From Actinomycetota bacterium (GTDB lineage Bacteria; Actinomycetota; UBA4738), in assembly GCA_005888465.1 (NCBI GenBank), contig VAYJ01000056.1, positions 1-54,066 of the forward strand: a stretch of DNA of 54,066 nt. The letters are read 5' to 3'. This document shows positions 1 to 11,000 of the stretch, in pieces (the first letter of the stretch is position 1; the number at the start of each line of letters is the position of its first letter). Both the position numbers and the translations under genes were made by a program. The notes below the pieces were generated by a model. The model did no database searches and had not been told where the DNA came from. It was given only the letters and a program-made list of their open reading frames with translations.

Positions 1-980
1 TGGTCTCGGCGTTCGCGATCAAGGGCGAGGACCACGAGACCTACTATCGCCACCTCAACGAGGTGCTCGACCGTCACCCCACGATCACCATGGACGACGG
101 GTGCGATCTGGTGACCACCTTGCACCGCGAACGCGCCGAGCAGCTGAAGGAGCTCGTGGGGGGCACCGAGGAGACCACCACCGGCATCATCCGTCTGCGG
201 GCCATGGAGGCGGACGGCGTCCTCGCCTACCCGATCGTCGCGGTGAACGACGCCGATACCAAGCACGTGTTCGACAATCGCTTCGGGACGGGCCAGTCCA
301 CGATCGACGGCATCATCCGCGCCACGAACTTGCTGCTCGCCGGCCGGGCCGTCGTGATCGCCGGCTACGGGATGTGCGGGCGCGGGGTCGCGTCGCGGGC
401 CCGGGGGCTGGGGGCGCGCGTGATCATCACCGAGGTCGACCCGATGCGTGCGCTCGAGGCCGTGATGGAGGGCTTCGAGGCGATGCCGATCCGCGACGCC
501 GCCAGGATCGGTGACGTCTTCGTCACGGTGACGGGGGATACGACCGTCCTCGGGCGCGAGCACTTCGAGCTCATGAAGGACGGCGCGGTCGTCGCCAACT
601 CGGGGCACTTCGACGTGGAGATCGACAAGGTGGCGCTCGCCGACATGGCGACGAACGTGCGGCGCATCCGCGAGTTCGTGGATGAATACCGCATGGCGGA
701 CGGCCGGCGCATCAACCTGCTCGGCGAGGGTCGGCTCGTCAACCTCGCCGCCGCGGAGGGACACCCCGCGGCCGTGATGGACATGTCGTTCGCGAACCAG
801 GCGCTCTCGGTCGAATGGATCGTCCGGACGGCGTCGGAGCTCACGCCCGGCGTCTACGGAGTGCCGACCGCGATCGATCGGGAGGTGGCCCGGCTCAAGC
901 TCGAGGCGATGGGCGTGCAGATCGATCAGCTGACCGAGGAGCAGATCGCCTACCTGTCCTCGTGGGAACACGGTACGTGA
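1..980 (+). CDS. ahcY: Adenosylhomocysteinase, 5'-truncated by the window edge
   Basis: The enzyme hydrolyses S-adenosylhomocysteine to adenosine and homocysteine, removing the inhibitory product of methyltransferases in the cytosol. About 325 residues are visible; the open frame runs to the first base, so the N-terminus lies outside the window and the GTG at 63 is internal. Visible family features are the substrate-domain stretch VSAFAIKGEDHETYYRHL, the DDGCDL segment, the NAD-binding glycine motif GYGMCGRG, NSGHFDVEID, and the lid/C-terminal region containing LGEGRLVNLA and GHPAAVMDMSF. The stop overlaps the next start (GTGA), so it is translationally coupled to a class II aldolase-like gene and mtnA, a methionine/SAM salvage grouping. 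Identification is firm. Confidence 0.96.
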   Translation, partial: VSAFAIKGEDHETYYRHLNEVLDRHPTITMDDGCDLVTTLHRERAEQLKELVGGTEETTTGIIRLRAMEADGVLAYPIVAVNDADTKHVFDNRFGTGQSTIDGIIRATNLLLAGRAVVIAGYGMCGRGVASRARGLGARVIITEVDPMRALEAVMEGFEAMPIRDAARIGDVFVTVTGDTTVLGREHFELMKDGAVVANSGHFDVEIDKVALADMATNVRRIREFVDEYRMADGRRINLLGEGRLVNLAAAEGHPAAVMDMSFANQALSVEWIVRTASELTPGVYGVPTAIDREVARLKLEAMGVQIDQLTEEQIAYLSSWEHGT

Positions 981-1366
981 GCCAGCTGGAGTCGTTCCTC
1001 GCGGCCGGCCGGACCCTGTTCTCGTTCGGCCTGATCCAAGGTGCCGAGGGCAACCTCTCCACCTTCGACGGCGAGACGCTAGTGATCACCCGGACCGGGG
1101 CGGCGCTCCACGCGCTGCAGCCCGGTGACGTGATCGAGGGCCGGCTCGCCGGCCCGCTCCCCGGAGCCTCGAGCGACCTCGAGGTGCATCGCGAACGGTA
1201 CGCGGCCGACGGTCCGGGCGCGATCGCGCACGCACATCCGACGGGGACCGTTCCCGAGGGGGCGGTCGAGTCGGGGCGGCACGGCGTGTACGTCCACGCT
1301 GGCACGCTGGAGGACGCGGTGCGCGAGGCCGTGCGGCTCGCCCGCCATCAGGTGGTGAAGGGGTGA
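977..1366 (+). CDS. Compact class II aldolase/adducin-like protein (MtnB-like?)
   Basis: A 129-residue protein starting at the GTG that overlaps the ahcY stop by 4 nt. It carries class II aldolase/adducin landmarks: EGNLST near residue 25, a metal-ligand-like AHAHP near residue 87, and GRHGVYV near residue 103 resembling the NHGV segment. In family members about 200 residues long, some 40-50 residues separate the last two motifs; here only about 15 do. It sits between ahcY and mtnA, where methylthioribulose-1-phosphate dehydratase (MtnB, same fold) would fit, so a role in the methionine salvage pathway is inferred from position. The middle may be genuinely reduced or may be another of the internal losses seen in this window. 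An L-fuculose-phosphate aldolase-like activity is the alternative. Confidence 0.7.
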   Translation: MSQLESFLAAGRTLFSFGLIQGAEGNLSTFDGETLVITRTGAALHALQPGDVIEGRLAGPLPGASSDLEVHRERYAADGPGAIAHAHPTGTVPEGAVESGRHGVYVHAGTLEDAVREAVRLARHQVVKG

Positions 1367-2487
1367 GCGGGCGACGAGGGGAGGTCCATGCCATCGAATG
1401 GCGGGACGGGAGCATCCGCATCCTCGACCAGACGAGGCTTCCCGGCCAGGAGGCCTACCTCGACCTCCACACGCCGGAGGAGGTCGCCCGCGCCATCCGG
1501 ACGCTGGCGGTGCGGGGCGCCCCGCTCCTCGGGATCGTAGCAGCGTACGGGCTGGCGCTCGCGGTCGGCAGGTCGTCCGCGCGCGGCCCGCGAGGGCTCC
1601 TTCGCGACCTCGTGCGGGCGGAACGGCGGCTCCTCCTCAGCCGGCCGACGGCGGTGAACATCCGGTGGGCGCTTGCTCGCGTGCGGGCGGCGGCGGAGGC
1701 GGCGATCGTGGCCGGTGACGCTGACGCAGTCCGCTCAGTCGTGCTCGCCGAAGCGCAGCTCATCGCGCGGGAGGACGAGCTCTCGTGCCGGGCGATCGCG
1801 GAGCGGGGGGCGCGGCTCGTGCCCGAGGGGGCGAACGTGCTCACGCACTGCAACACCGGCGCACTCGCGACGGGCGGCCCGGGGACGGCGCTCGGCGTGA
1901 TCCTGGCGGCGCACCGGGCGGGCAAGCGGATCCACGTCTGGGTGTGCGAGACACGGCCGCTCCTCCAGGGCGCCCGGCTGACGGCGTGGGAGCTGGGTCG
2001 CCTCGGCATCCCGCACACCGTGATCGTCGACGGCGCGGCCGGCGCGCTCATGGCCCGGGGACAGGTTGAGCTCGTGATCGTCGGTGCGGACCGGATCGCG
2101 GCGAACGGGGACGTGGCGAACAAGGTCGGCACCTACCAGCTCGCGGTGCTCGCTCGCCATCACGGACTTCCCTTCTACGTGGCCGCGCCCTTCTCGACGG
2201 TCGACCCCGGGGTGCGGACCGGGCGGGACATCGCGATCGAGGAGCGCGATCCCTCCGAGGTGCTCGCTCCGCTGGGCGTGCAGGCGGCGCCCAACGGCAC
2301 CACGGCCGAGAATCCGGCGTTCGACGTGACGCCCGCCGCGCTCGTGAGCGCGTTCATCACCGACCGGGGAACGGTTCGGCGCCCCTTCGGCGCGTCGCTC
2401 ATCCGGCTCGGACGAACCGCCGGCCCGTGGTTGCCTACGCTTCGAGCCGAGCGCCCGCGTCGCGGCCTCGCCTCCGCGGCCGGCTGA
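1363..2487 (+). CDS. mtnA: S-methyl-5-thioribose-1-phosphate isomerase
   Basis: A 374-residue member of the eIF2B-alpha-like family that isomerises methylthioribose-1-phosphate to methylthioribulose-1-phosphate in the methionine salvage pathway. Diagnostic segments are AVRGAPLLGIVAAYGLAL near residue 50, LTHCNTGALATGGPGTALG near 160 (catalytic Cys region), VIVDGAAGALM, and GADRIAANGDVANKVGTYQ near 240 (catalytic Asp). The length matches the family. Its GTG start overlaps the previous stop by 4 nt, making it the third gene of the ahcY operon. The C-terminal 40 residues after the family core are low-complexity, Arg/Pro-rich and probably dispensable. Confidence 0.95.
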   Translation: MSGRRGEVHAIEWRDGSIRILDQTRLPGQEAYLDLHTPEEVARAIRTLAVRGAPLLGIVAAYGLALAVGRSSARGPRGLLRDLVRAERRLLLSRPTAVNIRWALARVRAAAEAAIVAGDADAVRSVVLAEAQLIAREDELSCRAIAERGARLVPEGANVLTHCNTGALATGGPGTALGVILAAHRAGKRIHVWVCETRPLLQGARLTAWELGRLGIPHTVIVDGAAGALMARGQVELVIVGADRIAANGDVANKVGTYQLAVLARHHGLPFYVAAPFSTVDPGVRTGRDIAIEERDPSEVLAPLGVQAAPNGTTAENPAFDVTPAALVSAFITDRGTVRRPFGASLIRLGRTAGPWLPTLRAERPRRGLASAAG

Positions 2488-2497
2488 GGCGAGGCAC

Positions 2498-3181
2498 ATG
2501 GCGACGGCCGCCGAACCCCTGCAGGTCAAGACCCGGTATGAACGTTTCCCCGCTTCGATCAAGGGCGCGTTCGTCTTGCAGGGGGCGGACGGAAACCCCC
2601 ACGGGGTTCGCATCGTCTCCGCGTGGATCGCCCGGCTCCCGTCCGGCATGCGTCATCCGGTTCCCCTCGAGGACCAGCTGGTCGACGTCGCGCCCGCGCG
2701 CGATCTCTTCGTGCCCTTCGAAGCTGCCTCCGTCGACCTCGTCCCCTCGTGGTACGCGATCGAGTCCTCGATGCAGGTGGACGGCGGCCGTTCCTACGAC
2801 TTCTCGAGCCGGCCGTTCGTGATCGCGTGGCCGAAGGGCGAGGTGCGGCGCGGGTCCACGCGCCTGGATCGCCGCGTGAGAGTGGGCGACCGAGCTTTCC
2901 TGCTGGACCGGTTGGAGCTCGGTGCCGACTCGGCCTCCGTAGTCTGGCGGGTAGAGGGGGGCCAGGGCGAGGGGACGATCGAGGTCGCGATCGTGGCCGA
3001 CGGGTCACGGCTCGAGGTCCTGCCCACGTCGGTCGCGGCGCTCAGGCCGGAGTTCCGCACCGCCGCCGACGAGCGCCGGACGATCTCGTACCCGGTACTG
3101 CGCGCCGTGCGCTCGCTCGCCCTGCAGGTGCGAGTCGGTGCGCGCCAGCAGTCCGACCTCCTGACGGTCCCGAGCTCCTAG
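2498..3181 (+). CDS. Hypothetical protein, 227 aa
   Basis: I do not recognise this family. The ATG lies 10 nt after the mtnA stop, so it probably belongs to the same transcript. The protein has no signal peptide, no evident membrane segment and no cysteine cluster. It is rich in beta-strand-like alternation (for example SASVVWRVEG and GTIEVAIVADG) and in aromatic residues around residues 55-110, suggesting a soluble beta-rich fold. It is followed by comF after a 43-nt gap. Coding potential is supported by codon-position GC bias and its clean fit between mtnA and comF. Confidence 0.75.
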   Translation: MATAAEPLQVKTRYERFPASIKGAFVLQGADGNPHGVRIVSAWIARLPSGMRHPVPLEDQLVDVAPARDLFVPFEAASVDLVPSWYAIESSMQVDGGRSYDFSSRPFVIAWPKGEVRRGSTRLDRRVRVGDRAFLLDRLELGADSASVVWRVEGGQGEGTIEVAIVADGSRLEVLPTSVAALRPEFRTAADERRTISYPVLRAVRSLALQVRVGARQQSDLLTVPSS

Positions 3182-3224
3182 CCTCCACGTCGACCGTGTC
3201 GTCGGTGACCCGTACCCTCCGGGG

Positions 3225-3980
3225 ATGCTCGCACCGCTCCTGGACGCGCTCTTCCCGCGACGCTGTCTGGGTTGCGGCCGGCGGGCGTGGCCGTTCTGCG
3301 ATGCGTGCCTGCCAGCGATCGCGGTCCCGAGCTCGCCCTGGTGCGAGCGGTGCGGCCGCCCGCTCGAGGTCCCGGTCGCGCGCTGCCGCGACTGCCCGCC
3401 CGAGGACATCGCGTGGGCTCGGTCCGCGTATCTCTACGAAGGCCCGATCCGCCGGGCGCTGATGGGGCTCAAGTTCGGCGGGATCCGCTCGGCCGCCGCG
3501 GCCCTCTCCCCTGCGATGGCGACCGCGCTGGACGCGAGTCGCGTGCCGGGCCGGCCGCCCGTCGCCGTCACGTGGGTGCCGCTCGGGAAGCGCCGCAAGC
3601 GCGCCCGGGGCTACGACCAGGCTCAGGTCCTCGCCGAGCGGGTCGCGGGCACCCTCGACCTGCCCTGCGTTCGGCTCATTGCCCGGGTCGTCGAGACGCC
3701 GCCGCAGGCCCGCCGCAACGCGCTCGACCGGGCGAGAGCGCTCCGGGGCGCGTTCCGCCCGGCCCGAACGGCCCCGGCGGCGGTGATCCTGGTGGACGAC
3801 GTGCTCACGACCGGCGCGACGGCGGCCCAGTGCGCCCGGGCGCTACGCGCCGGTGGCGCCGAGGAGGTCGGGCTGCTCACCGCCGCGCGCTCGCTCGGCG
3901 GACCGGTTCCGGCCCGTTGCTATACTTCGCCCGGGCTTCAGCCTGGGTCTGTGGTTGCCCGGGGGAACCACCTCCGGTAG
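3225..3980 (+). CDS. comF: ComF family phosphoribosyltransferase-like protein
   Basis: A 251-residue ComF/GntX-type protein: an N-terminal zinc ribbon (CLGCGRR, CDAC, CERCGRP, CRDCPP, residues 15-60) followed by a type I phosphoribosyltransferase domain whose PRPP loop VILVDDVLTTGAT lies near residues 187-199. ComF proteins are linked to natural DNA uptake, though the family is broader than competence. The -10-like TACCCT ends 6 nt before the ATG, so the mRNA may be leaderless. The family core ends near TAARS at about residue 225; the last 25 codons run through a strong promoter (3921-3926) and two RNA hairpins before stopping at 3980, so the C-terminal tail is an unusual read-through into the following RNA gene. 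Confidence 0.9.
   Translation: MLAPLLDALFPRRCLGCGRRAWPFCDACLPAIAVPSSPWCERCGRPLEVPVARCRDCPPEDIAWARSAYLYEGPIRRALMGLKFGGIRSAAAALSPAMATALDASRVPGRPPVAVTWVPLGKRRKRARGYDQAQVLAERVAGTLDLPCVRLIARVVETPPQARRNALDRARALRGAFRPARTAPAAVILVDDVLTTGATAAQCARALRAGGAEEVGLLTAARSLGGPVPARCYTSPGLQPGSVVARGNHLR
3899..3926 (+). promoter_or_regulatory. Sigma-70-type promoter of the raiA-leader RNA
   Basis: A TATACT -10 box at 3921-3926 lies inside the 3' end of comF, with a weak -35 candidate CGGACC at 3899-3904 (16-nt spacer, 3 of 6 matches). Expected initiation near 3932 coincides with the start of the structured RNA. It has the same -10 sequence as the tmRNA promoter at 15896. Confidence 0.65.
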
Positions 3981-4135
3981 TCGATGCCAGTCGCAGGCGA
4001 AACGACCCACGTAAGGCGACCCTTGGTCGCTGAGCATGGTGCGGCTTAGACGTAAGCCCTGCCCCGGACGGGACCTCCCGGCCGGGAGAAGGCGCTAAGC
4101 CGCCGACACGGCGGCGATCCCCTCAGCAGGCGAGT
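3930..4135 (+). ncRNA. Structured leader RNA, probable raiA-motif RNA
   Basis: Roughly 200 nt of non-coding, strongly structured sequence between a TATACT promoter and the raiA/hpf start. Helices visible by eye: 3930-3936 with 3941-3947 (UUCA loop), 3951-3956 with 3966-3971, 4075-4079 with 4084-4088 (GGCC loop), and 4099-4105 with 4109-4115. Purine-rich unpaired stretches lie between them, as in a conserved tertiary-structured RNA. The raiA motif is a known conserved ncRNA class of Firmicutes and Actinobacteria frequently located just upstream of raiA; size and position fit. I cannot verify the consensus by alignment, so class membership is inference. The 3' boundary is approximate. No c-di-AMP (ydaO) riboswitch consensus could be fitted. 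Confidence 0.68.
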
Positions 4136-4186
4136 GTGGGGCCAAAGACCAGGTCAGCCAGGCGGAGCCCTTCCCCGGAGCCGACG

Positions 4187-4561
4187 ATGGATCTCGTACT
4201 CAAGGGCCGAGGAACCGACATCACCGAGCACGACCGGCGCGCGGCGGAGCGCCGGCTGAGCCGGGTCCCACGCTTCGACCGCCGCGTCGAGCGCGTGGAG
4301 GTCGAGGTCATTCTGGAGCACAACCCCCGGGTCGGTGCCGAGGCGAGCCACCGGGTGGAGATCACCTGCCACACGAAGCGCCGCCAGGTTCGTGCTCACG
4401 GAGCCGGGCCGGACGTCGATTCGGCGCTGGACCAGGCCGCCCGGCGCCTGGAGCGCCAGCTCTCGACCTATCGCTCCAAGTTGCGGGACCGGCTGACGAG
4501 GCGGCGCCGTGGCGTAGAATCACCCCGCACTAGTCCACAAGGGTCAAGTAGTTCGGAGTAG
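4187..4561 (+). CDS. raiA: Ribosome hibernation factor, short form (RaiA/HPF N-domain)
   Basis: A 124-residue protein of the S30AE family that binds the 30S decoding region and inactivates or protects ribosomes in stationary phase. MDLVLKGRGTDITEHDRR and VEVEVILEHNP with VEITCHTKRRQVRA mark the beta-alpha-beta-beta-beta-alpha fold; the basic tail RSKLRDRLTRRRR would contact rRNA. The start was set at the ATG at 4187, which has GGAG 6 nt upstream; an ATG at 4136 would add 17 residues that do not fit the family. The C-terminal dimerisation domain of long HPF is absent and the tail is a Ser-rich low-complexity end, unlike the long HPF usual in Actinobacteria. It is probably controlled by the structured leader upstream. 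Confidence 0.88.
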   Translation: MDLVLKGRGTDITEHDRRAAERRLSRVPRFDRRVERVEVEVILEHNPRVGAEASHRVEITCHTKRRQVRAHGAGPDVDSALDQAARRLERQLSTYRSKLRDRLTRRRRGVESPRTSPQGSSSSE

Positions 4562-4594
4562 GCTCTTTCGCCCAAGCCGGCCTGGGCGGAGGCG

Positions 4595-5302
4595 GTGCCC
4601 GGGGGTGATCCTGAGGTCGTGGATGAGCCAGGGGCGAAGGATCGGGCGCTCAAAGTCCTGATCGTCGACGACCATGCCCTGTTTCGGCGCGGCCTCCAGA
4701 TGGTGCTGCGGCAGGAGCCCGACATCGAGGTCGTTGGCGAAGCGGCCGACGGCGTCGAGGCCGTGGCGATGGCCCAGGAGCTGGATCCCGACGTCGTCCT
4801 CATGGACGTGCGCATGCCCAAGCGCTCGGGGATCGAGGCGACCCGGGAGATCCGCGAGCTCGTCCCCCGGGCGAAGGTCCTGATGCTCACGATCTCCGAC
4901 GACGAGACGGACCTCTACGAGTCGATCCGGGCCGGGGCGGCCGGGTACCTCCTGAAGGAGATCTCCATCGACGAGGTCGCCGACGCCGTCCGCTCGGTCT
5001 GGGCCGGCCACTCGCGGATCTCCCCGGCGATGGCCTCCAAGCTGATCACCGAGTTCGCCGCGATGTCCAAGCGCGAGCAGGAGCAAGTGCGCCTGCCGGC
5101 GCCTCGCCTCACCGAGCGCGAGATGGAGGTCCTGCGCCTGGTCGCCAAGGGCCTGAACAACCGCGACATCGCCAAGGAGCTCTTCATCTCCGGAAACACC
5201 GTGAAGAACCACGTCCGCAACATCCTGGAGAAGCTCCACCTGCACTCCCGGATGGAAGCGGTGGTCTACGCGGTGCGGGAGAAGCTCCTGGAGATCCGCT
5301 AG
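4595..5302 (+). CDS. NarL/LuxR-family response regulator
   Basis: A 235-residue two-component regulator. The receiver domain (about residues 20-140) has the acidic pair in LIVDDHALFRRGL, the phospho-acceptor Asp in VVLMDVRMPKRSG, Thr in MLTISDDE and Lys in YLLKEIS. A linker leads to a LuxR-type helix-turn-helix (LTEREMEVLRLVAKGLNNRDIAKELFIS split over residues 170-200, recognition helix GNTVKNHVRNILEKL). No sensor kinase is adjacent, so the signal is unknown. The GTG at 4595 lies 33 nt after raiA and before secA; an internal start near LKVLIVDD cannot be excluded because the first 20 residues are atypical. Confidence 0.9.
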   Translation: MPGGDPEVVDEPGAKDRALKVLIVDDHALFRRGLQMVLRQEPDIEVVGEAADGVEAVAMAQELDPDVVLMDVRMPKRSGIEATREIRELVPRAKVLMLTISDDETDLYESIRAGAAGYLLKEISIDEVADAVRSVWAGHSRISPAMASKLITEFAAMSKREQEQVRLPAPRLTEREMEVLRLVAKGLNNRDIAKELFISGNTVKNHVRNILEKLHLHSRMEAVVYAVREKLLEIR

Positions 5303-5341
5303 CCCCGACGTGCTCCAGACCGGCACGTCCGGGGCCGACCC

Positions 5342-5347
5342 TATAAT
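5342..5347 (+). promoter_or_regulatory. Consensus -10 box (TATAAT) upstream of secA
   Basis: A perfect TATAAT 40 nt before the proposed TTG start of secA and just after the response regulator stop. No convincing -35 hexamer is visible at 16-18 nt. A transcript starting near 5354 would have a short leader with a GAAGG ribosome-binding site at 5376-5380. Confidence 0.6.
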
Positions 5348-5387
5348 CGGTTCGAAGGTCCCCGGTTCGCCCCGCGAAGGACATCCG

Positions 5388-7990
<2,603 letters not shown>

Positions 7991-8006
7991 CCCCGGAGTC
8001 CCGGGC

Positions 8007-11000
8007 GTGATTACCTGCGGGTCCTGCGGCGAACGCAATCCCGACGGGTTCCGGTTCTGTGGCTTCTGCGGCGCGGAGCTGGCAGGAGCGGGCCCGCGCA
8101 CCGAGGAGCGCCGGCTCGTCACGGTGCTCTTCTGCGATCTGGTCGGCTTCACCGAACGGTCCGACCGGGCCGATCCCGAGGACGTGCGAGCGATGCTCGT
8201 GCCGTATCACGCCCTCCTGAAGCGCGAGATCGAGGCGTTCGGCGGCACGCTCGACAAGTTCATCGGCGACGGCGCGCTCGGCGTGTTCGGCGCTCCGACG
8301 GCGCACGAGGACGACGCGGAGCGAGCCGTCCGGGCCGCGCTCGAGATCCAGCGGGGGATGCGCGAGCTCGCCGCCGCTCGAGGGTCGCACGGCCTGGCCG
8401 CGCGGGCCGGTGTCACGACGGGCGAGGCCGTGGTCGCGTTCGGCGCAGCCGGCCCCGTGGTTGGCGAGAGCGTGACCGGCGACATCGTGAACACGGCGTC
8501 GCGCATCCAGGCCGCCGCGCCCCCGGGGGCCATCCTGGTCGGGGCCCGCACCCACGCGCTCACCCGCGAGCGCATCGCCTACGAGGCGCTCGACCCGATC
8601 TCGGTGAGGGGCAAGGCGGAGCCGCTCGCGGTGTGGCGAGTGGTCGAAGCTCGGGCCGGCGTGACCCGCGAGGCGCCGGCTTCGACCTTCGTCGGGAGGC
8701 GCCGGGAGCTGGAGGCTCTGATCGGTGCGGTCACGGAGGTCGCGTGCGGCGGACCGGCCCGCCTCGTCGCCGTGGTCGGGGAGGCCGGCGTCGGCAAGAG
8801 CCGGCTCGTCGCGGAACTCCAGCGTTCCGCGCCCGAGGGCGTCACCAGATGGCGCCGCGCACGGTGCCTTCCCTACGGCGAGGGGGTGACCTTCTCGCCG
8901 ATCGAGGACCTCATCCGGCAGGAGGCCGGCATCGCCGAACCCGACGGACCCGACAAGCGCCGGCAACGGCTGGAGGCGGTCGTCACCGCGTCGGTCGAGG
9001 ATCCGGCCGACCGAGCGTGGCTTCGCTCGCGGCTCGGCCCCGCGGCCGGCCTTCCCGCCGAGGGCTCAGCCGAGCCGGCGGAGACGCTCGCCGCGTGGGA
9101 GCGGTTCCTCGTCGTCCGGTCCGATGCCGGCCCGCTCGTGCTCGTGGTCGAGGACCTGCACTGGGCCGACGATGCCCTCCTGGACTTCGTCGACGGCGTC
9201 ATCGCCACGGCCGGCCTGTCGCCGCTCCTCGTCATCACGACGGCTCGGCCGGAGTTGGAGGAACGCCGCCCGGCGTGGCGCGGCTCGATCGTTCGGCTCT
9301 CACCGCTCGGCGACGATGACACCGCCGATCTGATCCTGGACGTGCTGGGCGACGTCGGCGTCTCCGACGACAGGACGAAGCGGCTCGTCGCCCGCTCGGG
9401 TGGGAACCCGCTCTTCGCCGAGGAGCTCGCCCGCATGCTGCGGACTGCGGACGAGTCCGGTGGCGGGGACCTGCCGCTCCCCGACACGATGCAGGCCCTG
9501 ATCGCCGCGCGTCTGGACACGCTCGCACCCGAGGGACGCTCCCTGCTCCAGGATGCGGCCGTCGTCGGGCCCGTGTTCTGGTCCGGCGCCGTCAATGCGC
9601 TTGCCCCCCGCGACGGACGCGACGCCGACCGCGAGCTGGCCCGGCTGACCGAGCAGGGATTCGTCCGGCCGCAGACGACGAGCACGTTCGCGGGGACGCG
9701 CGAGTACACGTTCTGGCACGCCCTGATCCGCGACGTCGCCTATGCGCAGATCCCCCGGACGATCCGGGCCGAGAAGCATCGCGCGACCGCCGCGTGGATC
9801 GAGGCGGTGGCCGCCGATCGATGGCCAGCCTTCGCCGAGGTCCTGGCGCATCACACGGGGACCGCGCTCGAGCTTCAACGCGCGGCGGGCGGCGCGGCCG
9901 CGGAGCTCGAGGACGAGACCCGAAGGTTCTCGCTCGCGGCGGCGGTGCAGTCGATGGCGCTCGAGCTCTCGCGGGCCGAGGGCCACCTTCGGCACGCGCT
10001 CGGGCTGACGCCGCCGGAGCATGCCGATCGGGCGCCGATCGAGGCCCGTCTGGGCGAGGCGGCGTTCCAGTCAGGCCGATACGAGGAAGCCGAGGGGTGG
10101 TTCACGTCGGCCGTCCGGGGATTCCGCGCGAGCGGAACCGACCGAGATGCGGCCGACGCCATGATCCGGCTCTCCGTCGTGATCGAGTACGGAGGGGACC
10201 CGGCCCGAGGACGCGGGATGCTCTCGGACGCGATCCATCTCCTCGAGAACCAGGCGCCGGGGCGCGAGCTTGCCCGCGCGTTCGCCGAACGCTCGGGCAC
10301 GCTCATGCTCGCCGAGGACTACTCGGGCGCGATCGCCGACGCCGATCGTGCGATCGAGCTCGCCGAGCGAACGGGAGAGCGCGAGGCGGCCGCGCGCGCG
10401 CAGAACTTCCGCGGGTACGCGCGCGTCGCCCTGGGCGACCTCGACGGGATGCGCGAGCTTCGCGAGTCCATCAACACCGCCCTCGCGCTCGGCCTGGGTC
10501 GAACCACCGCCGTGTCGTACAGCAACCTGGGCGCGGCGCTGCTCATGGTCGATGGACCTCGCGCGTCCATGGAGTGCGGTCGGGAGGGCCTGGCGTTCGC
10601 GGAGGCCCGCGGTCTCTGGGAGATGGCGTCGTTCCTTCGTAACGGGATCCTCACGACGCTCGTGTGCTCCGGGGACTGGGACGACGCGCTTCGTCTGGGC
10701 GCGCAGGTCGCGCAGGAGGCAAAGGACGCGGGCGCCGAGTACGAGGAGGTCTTCGCCGAGCTCGACGTGGGCTACGTACGGGTCGTGCGCGGCGAGCCGG
10801 GGAGTGCCGACGCCGCGCTGGCGCTCCTGGCCCGCGCGCGGCCGCTCGGCGACCCGCCGCTCCTCGCGCATGCCCTGACCGAAGCGGCGATCGGGCAGCT
10901 CGCGTCCGGGGATCAGGAACGCGCCGCCGCGCTCGTCGAGGAGGCCGTCGAGGTGACCGGGGGCGATGCCATTCCCACCAGGACCTCGGAGCTGGGCGAG

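Noticed and set aside
3930..4135. c-di-AMP (ydaO) riboswitch as identity of the raiA leader
   Set aside because: Only a GGGGGAACCAC-like element agrees; the other conserved ydaO segments could not be placed, and the location upstream of raiA fits the raiA motif better.
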